From assembly GCA_015057405.1 (NCBI GenBank), contig SVEK01000001.1:141203-205202 (forward strand): a stretch of 64,000 nt of DNA. Reading direction: 5' to 3'. Both the position numbers and the translations under genes were made by a program. Positions 43,736 to 53,195 of this stretch are shown one piece after another; position 1 is the first letter of the stretch, and every line of letters begins with the position of its first letter. This stretch comes from Lachnospiraceae bacterium. GTDB taxonomy: Bacteria; Bacillota; Clostridia; Lachnospirales; Lachnospiraceae. Under the pieces are notes generated by a model. That model did no database searches. It was not told where the DNA came from and saw nothing but the letters and a program-made list of their open reading frames with translations.

Positions 43736-45625
43736 CTAAATAACTCCATCATACGACAATCTTTCAAAAAATTCTTCAAAATGTACCGGTTTTGCAAATA
43801 TTCCATCAACACCGGCCTCAAATGCCTTGTTACAATCTTCGGTCGCCGTATTGGCAGTTACTGCGTATATCGGCACCCTTCTACCGGTATTACATTTTTT
43901 CTCCTCATCTCGAATTGCTTTTGTTGCTTCAAATCCATCCATAATCGGCATCTGCAGATCCATAAAGATAACACCTATTCTGTCAAGTCCTATCTTATTA
44001 ACTTTTTCAACAGCTTCCAAACCATTTTTGGCAATTATTACAGCTGAACCGCTTCTTCTTAGGGCTCTTGAAAGAATTCGGATATTAACTTCATTGTCTT
44101 CAACGATAAGCGACAGTATTCCTTTCATTGACTGATGACCGGAATCATTTTTTTTGTCAGCAGAATATCCGCTTTCTTTTCTGAGACCACTCTGGGATTT
44201 AACAATCGGGTCACCCTTTTCAAATGTAAACCTAAGACAGAATCTTGTTCCTTTATTAGGTACACTTTCTATATCCATATCTGCATTCATAGCTGAAATA
44301 AGTTTTTTTACAACCGCAATACCAAGACCGGTTCCGCTTATTCCGCTTTCAGTAGAAGAACGTTCCCTTTCAAAAGGTTCTCCAATTCTCTTTATGAATT
44401 CAGAATCCATACCGACACCTTCGTCAACAATATCAAAACAATACTGCATTCTACCATTATTAAGCTCGGAGAAATTGACTTCGAATACCGCTTTCTTTCC
44501 CTTTTCCATGAAAGAACTGGCATTGGTAAGAATCTTAATCATAATCTGATCAATCCTCAAAGTATCAGCCATTACATAATAATCATCATCCCCGTTATAT
44601 ATTACCTGTAATATCTGCTCTTTTTCCTCAAATAAAGGACGCATCATCGAAACTATATTATAAACTTCATTTTTCATAATTACAGGCTTTGGTTCAATGG
44701 ATACGGTACCGTTAACAATATCATTCATTTCAATAATATTGTTAAGAAGTGCCATAAGATGCTGTGCAGATGTAAGGGCCGAATCAAGACAGGCAATTGC
44801 CTGTTCTTTATTTTCAATCTCCTGACGCGCAATCGTACTCATTCCAATAATTGCGTTCATCGGAGTTCTGATTTCATGAGACATTTCAAAAATAAACTTA
44901 CTCTTCATGACATTAATCTTGTCAGCAACCTCAGCAAGTTCTCTTTCTTTCTTAACCGCCTCTTCTAACATTGTTCTGTTCTGAACGGAATAATGGATTA
45001 TAAGAATAAGAATTGTCATAGCTGTACATTCCACAAGATACTTCGGCATCAAAAACTGGATTGTCAATGACAATGTTGACAATAAAACATAGGAGTAATA
45101 AACAAGTCTTATCGACCAGTCTGTATATGTCCCGGATTTGAAAACAATAACAGATGCCCACACAAGGTAAACAACCATAACAATATATAGAACGCCTATA
45201 AACGGTCCTCTTCCAAAGGCGCCATCATTAATTGTAAACATCCATCCTGTAATAGGATTGGATAATACAAGTAATTCGCTAATAATCAATGGAGCAAATA
45301 AAAACCAAGTCTGTTTTGAAGTGAGTTTATCTTTCCGGATATATGCATAGAAAAACAATGTAATCCATGCAACAGGAATCATCTGCGTAATATAATAACC
45401 CATAGTTGTTATGTACAACAAATAATTGTACACCGAACCATCAAACGGATTCATAATTAACACACTGGATACTATATCAAATAAACAGCAAACTTCAACA
45501 ATGATAGCCATCTGATTATAAATTTTATTGTATAGACTCTTAGAAGAAAAAATACACTGATTGGCTATAATGACCGTAAGCAATATAAAGGCTGAAACCA
45601 AATCAAAATGTATAACGTAATTCAT
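43736..45625 (-). CDS. Hybrid sensor histidine kinase with receiver domain
   Basis: 629 residues. Seven N-terminal hydrophobic segments (about 5-225) form a 7TM sensor region. A short coil leads to HisKA with phospho-acceptor His in FEMSHEIRTPMNAIIGM (near 250). The HATPase domain carries DEGVGMD and GISGTGLGIAVVKKL, and a C-terminal receiver (about 505-625) has phospho-acceptor Asp in VIFMDLQMPIMDGFEA. No Hpt domain or output domain follows and no partner regulator is adjacent, so the phosphorelay target is unknown. Confidence 0.92.
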   Translation of the reverse strand: MNYVIHFDLVSAFILLTVIIANQCIFSSKSLYNKIYNQMAIIVEVCCLFDIVSSVLIMNPFDGSVYNYLLYITTMGYYITQMIPVAWITLFFYAYIRKDKLTSKQTWFLFAPLIISELLVLSNPITGWMFTINDGAFGRGPFIGVLYIVMVVYLVWASVIVFKSGTYTDWSIRLVYYSYVLLSTLSLTIQFLMPKYLVECTAMTILILIIHYSVQNRTMLEEAVKKERELAEVADKINVMKSKFIFEMSHEIRTPMNAIIGMSTIARQEIENKEQAIACLDSALTSAQHLMALLNNIIEMNDIVNGTVSIEPKPVIMKNEVYNIVSMMRPLFEEKEQILQVIYNGDDDYYVMADTLRIDQIMIKILTNASSFMEKGKKAVFEVNFSELNNGRMQYCFDIVDEGVGMDSEFIKRIGEPFERERSSTESGISGTGLGIAVVKKLISAMNADMDIESVPNKGTRFCLRFTFEKGDPIVKSQSGLRKESGYSADKKNDSGHQSMKGILSLIVEDNEVNIRILSRALRRSGSAVIIAKNGLEAVEKVNKIGLDRIGVIFMDLQMPIMDGFEATKAIRDEEKKCNTGRRVPIYAVTANTATEDCNKAFEAGVDGIFAKPVHFEEFFERLSYDGVI

Positions 45626-45679
45626 TCTTTGGCCCCCTGTTCTAAACTAATTATACGACTATAAAATAGACACACCCTT

Positions 45680-46327
45680 TTATAACACATATAAATATAC
45701 TGCAAAAAACTGCATAACACTGCCGGCAATCACAAACAGATGAAATACCGAATGCATATACCTTACTTTGCTTCCTATTCCGTACAACACTGCACCTATT
45801 GTATACAAAACCCCACCAAGCACAAGGAACATAAGACCACCTGTCCCTATAGCTTCATACAAAGGTTTAATTGCAAAAATAACGCACCATCCAATAAGCA
45901 CATACACAACTGTCGATGGTTTAGAAAACTTTTCAAGATTTACAGCATTAAAAACAATCCCTAATGCAGCAAGTCCCCAAACAACACCAAACAACACCCA
46001 TCCGACAGCTCCTTTTAAGGATATCAGACAGAAAGGAGTATACGTACATGCTATCATAAAAAATATATCGCAATGATCAAGAACTCTGAAAACAACTTTA
46101 GCACGATTCCTTGCTAAAGCATGGTATATGCATGAAATAACATAAGCAATTATCATTCCGGCACCATACAAACAACTTCCGACAACACCAATGGCACTAC
46201 CATTAACAGCAGCTTTCACTACACATAAAACCAAAGCAGCTACCCCAAGTCCCGCACCAATACCGTGTGTTATAGAATTAATTAGTTCTTCTGATAATTT
46301 GTATTCCGGGATAACAACTCTTGACAT
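45680..46327 (-). CDS. Hemolysin III family (PAQR-like) membrane protein
   Basis: 215 residues with seven membrane segments. The conserved start EELINSITHGIGAGLGVAALVL, the SCIYHALARNRAKVVFRVLDHCDIFFMIACTYTPF block and the C-terminal MHSVFHLFVIAGSVMQFFAVYLY contain the His/Asp/Ser residues that bind metal in PAQR proteins. Physiological role in bacteria is unclear; a membrane-lipid or stress role is suggested for relatives. Confidence 0.9.
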   Translation of the reverse strand: MSRVVIPEYKLSEELINSITHGIGAGLGVAALVLCVVKAAVNGSAIGVVGSCLYGAGMIIAYVISCIYHALARNRAKVVFRVLDHCDIFFMIACTYTPFCLISLKGAVGWVLFGVVWGLAALGIVFNAVNLEKFSKPSTVVYVLIGWCVIFAIKPLYEAIGTGGLMFLVLGGVLYTIGAVLYGIGSKVRYMHSVFHLFVIAGSVMQFFAVYLYVL

Positions 46328-46477
46328 ACATACACCTCAACTATCTTCCAGCCTGGAAATAACACTCCTAAACCGGCATCTTTTATTCGGTATATTATAT
46401 CATATGTATCGGAAAAAATAAAGAATATATTAATTAAATATTTCGAATAAAAAAAATATTTTCATTATATTCTCAAG

Positions 46478-48688
46478 TTAATTGTATGTCTCAACATACA
46501 TCTTCCCCGCATTAATAATAACATTAATTGCACCCTTTTCATCAGTTCTTATAATATGACTTTTCATTTTTTTCAGACGGTTTATAACACGGGCATCCGG
46601 ATGTCCGTAACTGTTATTTTTTCCTACAGAGATTAAAGATATATCAGCTCTTATGCTATCACAAAAAGAAGATGTCGTTGAATTACCGGAACCATGGTGG
46701 GCACATTTTAATAAAGACAGTTTCCTGCCGCTTAACACATTAATTATCTGCTGTTCTCCTCTTTTCTCGACGTCGCCTGTAAACAATCCCGAGAATTTAC
46801 CATATTCAAGAAGCATTGCAAGAGAATATTCATTTTCTCCTTCAGACTGAAATCCTTTAACCGGATTAATAATAGTAATTTTCGCATCTGCTATAACGGT
46901 TTCATCACCAAACCCCAGCTTCTTTACTTCAATCCCGAGTTCTTTTGCCTTGGTTTCAATCAATTGGTACCCTTCACCGGGATTATTCACATCAGAAAGC
47001 CACAATTCATTAATGTAAAATCGTTTTTGTTTCACCTTTTCCATTATTTCAAGCAATCCCGAAGTATGATCAGAGTCACCGTGAGTAACAACCCATATGT
47101 CTATTCCTTTTCGTCCACTGTATTTCAAAAATGGTTCTATCCTGTATTCACCAACTTTTTTTACGTTACTGCTTCCCCCGTCAACAAACATCCCTCTTGC
47201 ATCCGGTAATTCAACATATATCCCATCCCCCTGACCAACATCAAGCATCGTCAAAGACATTTCACCTTCTGTTACTCTATATCCCATAACACCTATAAGT
47301 AGCAATGAAACTGTTGTTATACCTGCCAAACTTAATTTATTGTTATTCACTTTGTACAGAACAACAAACAAACCGGCCAGTATGAGATAATACACGATAA
47401 TCTTTGTTTCAGTAGGAAAACCGGTTATACGTAATGAATAAGCACTCTCAGCGGCTTTATTGCATAACCATCTGTTTGCCTCCAAAATAAAATGAACAGG
47501 TCCTGCCAGTAACATAGCAACAGGCGAAAAAAAGATTCCAACAACACCGCAAAGAAGTGCCGTTACAAATAACACAGACATCATCGGAATAATCAGTATA
47601 TTTAACACAACCGAATACATCGGAACATCATAATAAAAGAACAGCAAAATCGGCATTGTGAAATAAAACACACCCAGATTAACAGAAATCGCATCCCAAA
47701 TAATCTTGTATATTTTATTATTGTAAATCACTCTTTTATGAATAGAATCAACTAACATAATCGATATAACAGCCCCAAATGAAAGAAGATATTCACAGCT
47801 AAACAGTGTTGACGGTCTGTTTGCAAGAAGAATAATACCCGCTAACGCCATTGCTGAAATTCTGTCATATGTACGCCCTATAATCCGGGCGACTATTCCA
47901 CACAAAAGCATAACAATTGCTCTTGTACAAGAGACTCCGTATCCGGCAATCTGCCCATACATTATCAGCATAATTATAACAATAAATCTCCCCGGAATTA
48001 TTCCTATCGGAAGTCTTTTTATTATCCACAACAATATTGTGGATATCATGGATACATGAAGCGCCGATATGGCAAGCAGATGCATCAATCCATTCTCTTC
48101 ATATAATTTTTTATCATCCTCCGCAAGGTGACTTTTATTTCCGAGAATCATTGCAGTCATAATACCTGCATCATTTTCAGGTAAATATTTATACAAAGAA
48201 TCTCTTATTGCTTTCGAAACTTCTCTAAGCATCTCTTTATATCTATTACATTTTTTATTAATTATTTGAATATCTTTTGGAATAACAGAATATGCATATC
48301 CTTTGTTTCTGTAATATTTATAAGAATCAAACTGACCGGGATTAGTTGCAACTTCAAATGCAATTGCTTCCCCGTTTAAACTGATAGTGTTACCAATCTT
48401 AAGATTATTCGATATTTCATAAAGTGCGTTGTCTTTTGATGCATTTTTTTCAAAACTATCATTAGCAAATACATTCACTTGAATTAATTCATCTATTTCT
48501 ACACAAGTACCTTTGCTTACAATGGGATTATTAAGAATAATCCTGTTTCCTTTTGCAGTTTCACTTATGCCCGAAATAGTCCCTGTTAAAGACACCCACT
48601 TATCAACTGACAGATAATTACGTTCTTCTTCAACCCAATTACTGATTATCATTATAACAAATGATAATACAATCCAAATTATTATCAA
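46478..48688 (-). CDS. comEC: ComEC/Rec2 DNA-uptake channel protein, possibly frameshifted at its start
   Basis: 736 residues. The N-terminal OB-like region (about 20-130) is followed by the membrane competence domain (about 175-450) with NGLMHLLAISALHVSMIST. A C-terminal metallo-beta-lactamase domain starts LTMLDVGQGDGIYVELPD and carries VVTHGDSDHTSGL and LKCAHHGSGNSTTSSF. Takes up single-stranded DNA during transformation. The reading frame open today has only a TTG start at 48688. An ATG at 48707, overlapping the upstream stop as TGATG, begins Met-Asn-Arg and then hits TAG. Dropping one T restores MNRRPLIIIW, a typical ComEC beginning. Confidence 0.9.
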   Translation of the reverse strand: MIIIWIVLSFVIMIISNWVEEERNYLSVDKWVSLTGTISGISETAKGNRIILNNPIVSKGTCVEIDELIQVNVFANDSFEKNASKDNALYEISNNLKIGNTISLNGEAIAFEVATNPGQFDSYKYYRNKGYAYSVIPKDIQIINKKCNRYKEMLREVSKAIRDSLYKYLPENDAGIMTAMILGNKSHLAEDDKKLYEENGLMHLLAISALHVSMISTILLWIIKRLPIGIIPGRFIVIIMLIMYGQIAGYGVSCTRAIVMLLCGIVARIIGRTYDRISAMALAGIILLANRPSTLFSCEYLLSFGAVISIMLVDSIHKRVIYNNKIYKIIWDAISVNLGVFYFTMPILLFFYYDVPMYSVVLNILIIPMMSVLFVTALLCGVVGIFFSPVAMLLAGPVHFILEANRWLCNKAAESAYSLRITGFPTETKIIVYYLILAGLFVVLYKVNNNKLSLAGITTVSLLLIGVMGYRVTEGEMSLTMLDVGQGDGIYVELPDARGMFVDGGSSNVKKVGEYRIEPFLKYSGRKGIDIWVVTHGDSDHTSGLLEIMEKVKQKRFYINELWLSDVNNPGEGYQLIETKAKELGIEVKKLGFGDETVIADAKITIINPVKGFQSEGENEYSLAMLLEYGKFSGLFTGDVEKRGEQQIINVLSGRKLSLLKCAHHGSGNSTTSSFCDSIRADISLISVGKNNSYGHPDARVINRLKKMKSHIIRTDEKGAINVIINAGKMYVETYN

Positions 48689-48706
48689 AGGTCTTCTAAC
48701 GGTTCA

Positions 48707-49639
48707 TCACCCCTTTATCAATTCAAGATTACGTTCTAACGGAATGTTAAACACAATAGAACTTACGCCAAAATATTCCATACTGTTTCCGTCTATTGAA
48801 AATTGCACCTTATTAATATTAGGTAAATCTACAAGAGCATTTACAATAGAATATAGCGAAACCTCTTTGTCAACTCCATCTACAGAATTAAGAAAATCTT
48901 TATTTAAATCGATATAACATATTTGTTCTAATACAGTAATCTTATTAACAACAGTAGTTTCAGTCACAGTTGGTAACAACTCTTTATTCAAGCCTTTTAT
49001 CTTATCAGGGCCGTTAATAATCTGTTGAACTATAAGCTGCTCAATAGATATTGTTCCATCAAACGTCACATTAGCAGGTACATTTACAAGATGTTTTCCT
49101 GTTTCATCAGCAAAATACAGATTAACTGCTATCGACTGTTTATAAGTAGTTTCTCCACTTGTATTGTCTACAAAGGATTCTGCAGACATATTTCCGTACA
49201 GTTCACCGTTACTGTCTGCATAAGGTTTTCCGTCTACAAAAAACTCCACACTGTTAACTCCATCTATCTGACACAAGGATTTAACAATAGCTGCTCTGCA
49301 TAATGTCTCTTTTATTAAAGGTATTTTATTATATCCGGAATCAAAACTGACAGTAACATATCCTTCTCCGGTTAGTTTATGACTTATTACGGAAGTTTCT
49401 TCTAAAACAGGTGCCACCAAATCCGAATCATCCGGTTTTGTCGACAACTTATCAAGCATTTCAGTAATAATAGCATCAACAGACTGAGCTTCCGAATCAA
49501 AACCTTCTGCAATCAGTTCGTTTTCGTCTTCACTCAGAAAAAAAATAGTATAATCATATGTTTGTTCTCCGGAATAACATCCAGTCATACAAAGAACATT
49601 TACTATACATAAAATTAACCCTAAAACTTTTTTCATCAA
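48707..49639 (-). CDS. GerMN-domain lipoprotein
   Basis: 310 residues. Signal peptide with lipobox VLCMTGC (Cys near 21) for lipid anchoring outside the membrane. Two GerMN-type domains: about 30-145 (DYTIFFLSEDENELI and LTGEGYVTVSFDSG) and about 175-300 (VNLYFADETGKHLV and CYIDLNKDFLNS). GerMN proteins are linked with spore germination or cell-envelope processes. It follows a histidine kinase, an arrangement like the LpqB/WalK-neighbour lipoproteins, and may influence that sensor (inference). Confidence 0.87.
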   Translation of the reverse strand: MMKKVLGLILCIVNVLCMTGCYSGEQTYDYTIFFLSEDENELIAEGFDSEAQSVDAIITEMLDKLSTKPDDSDLVAPVLEETSVISHKLTGEGYVTVSFDSGYNKIPLIKETLCRAAIVKSLCQIDGVNSVEFFVDGKPYADSNGELYGNMSAESFVDNTSGETTYKQSIAVNLYFADETGKHLVNVPANVTFDGTISIEQLIVQQIINGPDKIKGLNKELLPTVTETTVVNKITVLEQICYIDLNKDFLNSVDGVDKEVSLYSIVNALVDLPNINKVQFSIDGNSMEYFGVSSIVFNIPLERNLELIKG

Positions 49640-49693
49640 TAAACACCTCTTACTGTAATCACTCAGTTTTATTTATCCCGTCGAGTACTACTT

Positions 49694-51136
49694 TCAAGTC
49701 TGAAAATTCAATGGTATTCTTACAGTAAACAAAGAACCCTCTCCCTGCTTACTATATACTTTTATAGCACCACGATGTAAAAGAATCGCATTTCTTGTAA
49801 TAGCAAGCCCAAGTCCCGTTCCGCCGGTCTCTCTCGAGCGAGCTTTATCAACCCGGAAAAATCGCTCAAATATCTTTTCCTGTAATTCCTCAGGAATTCC
49901 CACTCCCGAGTCAGCAACTTTAATATAAAAATACTTGTGGTCTGCATTAAGTGATACTCGCACCCATCCGTCATCAACATTATACTTTATAGCGTTCTCA
50001 ATAAGGTTATTAATTGCCATTCCAAGTTTAACCTCATCAACCTCGGCAGTAATAGGTCTAAAACTTTCATAAACAAGTTCTATATTACGTTTTGCTGCAA
50101 TAGGTCTTAATGTTTTCAATATTTTCTCTATAAATTCATTAATATTAACAGATGTAATAATAGCTGTTGAAACATTTTTATCGGTTTTAACAACTGTAAG
50201 AAGATCATTAATAATCTTATTGACACGTTCTATCTCATCACAGATATCTACCATGAATTCTTTATACAGTTCTACAGGAACATCATCTTGCATAGTTAAT
50301 GATTCCGCCAGCACTTTCATGGAGGTTATCGGAGTTTTTAACTCGTGGGACACGTTAGACACAAACTCCTGACGGGAAAGTTCCGTTTGCTGAAGTTCAT
50401 CAACCATCACCGTATAAGATTCTGCAATTCCTTCCAGTTCTGAATAACCATTATATGCAAAATCCGTGTCAACATCACCCAGAGCAATATGTTTAATCGA
50501 CGCAGACAAGTTCTTAAACGGTCGGCCTATTCTGTTAACAAATACTAATGCAAGACAAATAAGCAAAATCAAAAAGATAATAACAAAGACAATGTTCTCT
50601 CTGACCCTTATTTCATACAACTGAAAAATATTCTCAGTAGAAAAACTCATGAAAATAACACCAACTGTTTCTTTGGTGGTGGAATCTGTTATCGGTACCG
50701 TAATTTCTACGTATTGACCTTCATCATTAATATATATGTTATTAACTCCGTTAAAGGTTTCTATTATTTCTTTTGAAATAATAGTTTTTCCGTTTTCAAG
50801 TGCATATGTATCTTTTACAATTTTAAGCCTCTTATCAATAATCAAAATACGTCCTTTATATACATCAGCCACCTGACTGAGCTCAGTATTAAGTTCTGTC
50901 AAATCATCATTGGCAAAGAAGTTCGAATTAACAACCAGATTGGATATAATTCCCGCATGGGTTTGAAGTTCTGAAACACGCTGAGAAATCGCATTAGAAA
51001 AAAACAGTTTCGACGATATTATACAATATAACGAAACCGGAACAATACCGAATAAAATCAAAACAACAAATATACGCAGTCTGAGACTCTTAAATACAGA
51101 AAACTTAGATTTAATATTTAAAGTAATAACCAACAC
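49694..51136 (-). CDS. Sensor histidine kinase, WalK/PhoR-like
   Basis: 480 residues: first membrane segment (about 20-42), extracellular sensor domain (45-185), second segment (about 185-210) and HAMP (210-260). HisKA has phospho-acceptor His near 264 in VSHELKTPITSMKVL, and HATPase has NLIENAIKYN, DSGVGIPEE and GTGLGLAI. Partner of the response regulator gene upstream, overlapping it by 26 bases. No ATG is available near the start; GTG at 51136 or TTG at 51133 must be used. Confidence 0.92.
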   Translation of the reverse strand: MLVITLNIKSKFSVFKSLRLRIFVVLILFGIVPVSLYCIISSKLFFSNAISQRVSELQTHAGIISNLVVNSNFFANDDLTELNTELSQVADVYKGRILIIDKRLKIVKDTYALENGKTIISKEIIETFNGVNNIYINDEGQYVEITVPITDSTTKETVGVIFMSFSTENIFQLYEIRVRENIVFVIIFLILLICLALVFVNRIGRPFKNLSASIKHIALGDVDTDFAYNGYSELEGIAESYTVMVDELQQTELSRQEFVSNVSHELKTPITSMKVLAESLTMQDDVPVELYKEFMVDICDEIERVNKIINDLLTVVKTDKNVSTAIITSVNINEFIEKILKTLRPIAAKRNIELVYESFRPITAEVDEVKLGMAINNLIENAIKYNVDDGWVRVSLNADHKYFYIKVADSGVGIPEELQEKIFERFFRVDKARSRETGGTGLGLAITRNAILLHRGAIKVYSKQGEGSLFTVRIPLNFQT

Positions 51137-51800
51137 CCCATTTTGTATGTATATATTGCGGATTGCTCGGCTCTGACTCTATCTTTTCACGCAGTCTGCG
51201 CACATGAACATCAACAGTTCTGACATCACCAAGATAATCATATCCCCACACAGTATTAAGAAGGTTGTCACGGCTATATACTTTCCCCTGATTGGTCATA
51301 AGCAATTCGAGCAAGTCAAATTCTTTAGCAGTCAGATTTTGCTCAACATCACCAAGAAAAACTCTTCTTCCGTCATAATCAACTTTGAGTTCACCATACA
51401 CTACAAACCTGTCATCACTCTTTACAGGCACTGTACTTCTGTTGCGACGCATAATTGCTTTTATTCTTGCTTTAACTTCCAGTATATTAAACGGCTTGGT
51501 AATGTAATCATCTGCACCATACTCAAGCCCAAGTATCTTGTCCATATCGTCACCCTTGGCTGTAAGCATAATTATCGGAACATCAGAAAATTCTCTCACA
51601 TTCTGACACACCTCAAATCCATTCATTCCGGGTAACATAACATCCAATAAAACCACATCATAATCATTATTCTTAATCGCTTCAAATGCCTCTTCTCCAT
51701 CGTAAGCACAATCAACCTCCATGCCTTCCTGTTCAAGACTGAAACGAATTCCTTTTACAATCAACTTCTCATCATCTACTACAAGAATCTTCTTTGCCAT
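51111..51800 (-). CDS. OmpR-family response regulator
   Basis: 229 residues. The receiver domain has ILVVDDEKLI, phospho-acceptor Asp in VVLLDVMLPGMNGF near residue 53, and KPFN; the winged-helix DNA-binding domain ends RTVDVHVRRLREKIE and WGVGYYF. Similar in layout to WalR/PhoP. Coupled to the kinase gene; 17 bases downstream of comEA. Confidence 0.94.
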   Translation of the reverse strand: MAKKILVVDDEKLIVKGIRFSLEQEGMEVDCAYDGEEAFEAIKNNDYDVVLLDVMLPGMNGFEVCQNVREFSDVPIIMLTAKGDDMDKILGLEYGADDYITKPFNILEVKARIKAIMRRNRSTVPVKSDDRFVVYGELKVDYDGRRVFLGDVEQNLTAKEFDLLELLMTNQGKVYSRDNLLNTVWGYDYLGDVRTVDVHVRRLREKIESEPSNPQYIHTKWGVGYYFKY

Positions 51801-51817
51801 ACTCGATATACCACCTT

Positions 51818-52540
51818 TTAATTCACTTTTATGTGATCTGATATTTTGGAAAACACACCCTCTTTAATACCGGGAATGTTCATTAAATCTTCAATACTAG
51901 TATAGTTTCCGTTTTCCTGTCTGTAAGATATAATATTCTCTGCCTTAGACTGTCCGATTCCGGGCAAAGACATAAGTTCTTCCGCATCAGCTGTGTTAAT
52001 ATTAACTTTATCATCAGAACTTTCCTGCAAATCATCTTTACCGGCAACTACACCCTCTGTATCCGTTTCTTTATTTCTGACAGCTTTTCTGGTCGGAACA
52101 AATATTTTTTGCCCATCTATAACAGTTTCTGCCAGATTAAGATAATCCTCAGCAGCTGACTTTTTAAACCCACCGGCTGCCTCAATAGCATCCATAATTC
52201 TCGCCCCGTTGTTAATCTCATATACTCCGGGCATTTTTACGGCCCCGCATATGTGTACACAACAGTTAGCCTTTGATTGATTATCGTCTCCCTTATCAGA
52301 AACAGTATCAACATTCTTAACTTTTTCCTGCGAACTAACCGAATCCCTGTCAACATCTTCAGTATCTTCCCAAAAAGCATCCGACTCAATAACCACTTTG
52401 TCCGATAAATTGAACTCAGACAATTGCTTTTCATCAAAAAATCGACCGGAATATATGTACACAATCCCTGCAATTATCACAAAAATAACAGTAGCCGTCA
52501 CACATATCCGTTTTTTCTTTTCTTCAAAACTATATTTCAT
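51818..52540 (-). CDS. comEA: ComEA-like DNA-binding competence protein
   Basis: About 240 residues. One N-terminal membrane anchor (about 12-30) and an acidic linker precede an SLBB domain (CVHICGAVKMPGVYEINNGARIMDAIEAAGG). A tandem helix-hairpin-helix domain follows (VNINTADAEELMSLPGIGQSKAENII and DLMNIPGI). Binds incoming double-stranded DNA at the cell surface and hands it to ComEC. The ATG at 52540 has AGGAGG upstream; an in-frame start at 52564 is less likely. Confidence 0.92.
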   Translation of the reverse strand: MKYSFEEKKKRICVTATVIFVIIAGIVYIYSGRFFDEKQLSEFNLSDKVVIESDAFWEDTEDVDRDSVSSQEKVKNVDTVSDKGDDNQSKANCCVHICGAVKMPGVYEINNGARIMDAIEAAGGFKKSAAEDYLNLAETVIDGQKIFVPTRKAVRNKETDTEGVVAGKDDLQESSDDKVNINTADAEELMSLPGIGQSKAENIISYRQENGNYTSIEDLMNIPGIKEGVFSKISDHIKVN

Positions 52541-52642
52541 AATCATCCTCCTTTGAATTCTCAAAGCAGGATGCAGGACACATTATTATATTAACTAATT
52601 TATTCGAATAATACAACTGATTTTTAATTAATTTGTCAACAA

Positions 52643-52660
52643 AATATCCCCCCGGATATT
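52643..52660 (-). terminator. Possible weak terminator after the DMT transporter gene
   Basis: A 7-bp hairpin AATATCC/GGATATT with a four-base loop lies 22 bases past the transporter stop and ends in TTTTG on the minus strand. Short and with a weak T tract. Confidence 0.35.
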
Positions 52661-52682
52661 CATAAACAAATGTACTTTCAGA

Positions 52683-53126
52683 TTACCATTTAAAAACAAC
52701 TATTCCGGCAATTATTGCGGCAAGACCTATCATTTTTCTCGGTTCAAATCCGGTTTTGTCAACACCAAATAATCCCAACACTTCAATAACATACGCAACA
52801 ATAAGTTGTAGCGTAACAATAAATATTGCAGCTTTTGCAGGACCCAGCTGATTCATCGCCTGAATAACCGTAAATGTAATAAATGCACCTATTATTCCGC
52901 CGGACAGCATATACCACGGCCGGACTTCCAACAACCCTTGAAAACCTGTTTCCCTTCCTGTTACAAACCATGCAATAATACATACAACTAATGCACTAAA
53001 TTGCACAAATGAAGCAGATACCCATACGGATGTCTGCTTCGTAACTTCTGCATTGAATACGCCCTGAATACTCATGAGCGTACCTGAAATCATTGCAATT
53101 ATTATTCCCCACAACATATAATCCAC
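52683..53126 (-). CDS. Small DMT-superfamily membrane protein (YdcZ/DUF606 type)
   Basis: 147 residues with five hydrophobic segments. The start MDYMLWGIIIAMISGTLMSIQGVFNAEVTKQTSVWVSASFVQF and the PWYMLSGGIIGAFITFTVIQAMNQLGPAKAAIFIVTLQLIVAYVIE region match DUF606, half-size transporters that probably dimerise. Substrate unknown. It lies 69 bases after the esterase and may be part of the arginine transcript. Confidence 0.85.
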   Translation of the reverse strand: MDYMLWGIIIAMISGTLMSIQGVFNAEVTKQTSVWVSASFVQFSALVVCIIAWFVTGRETGFQGLLEVRPWYMLSGGIIGAFITFTVIQAMNQLGPAKAAIFIVTLQLIVAYVIEVLGLFGVDKTGFEPRKMIGLAAIIAGIVVFKW

Positions 53127-53195
53127 ACCATCCTGTTATATTTTTACCATGTTCATATGACATATAACACTTAGTATGGACTAAAATAATTAATT

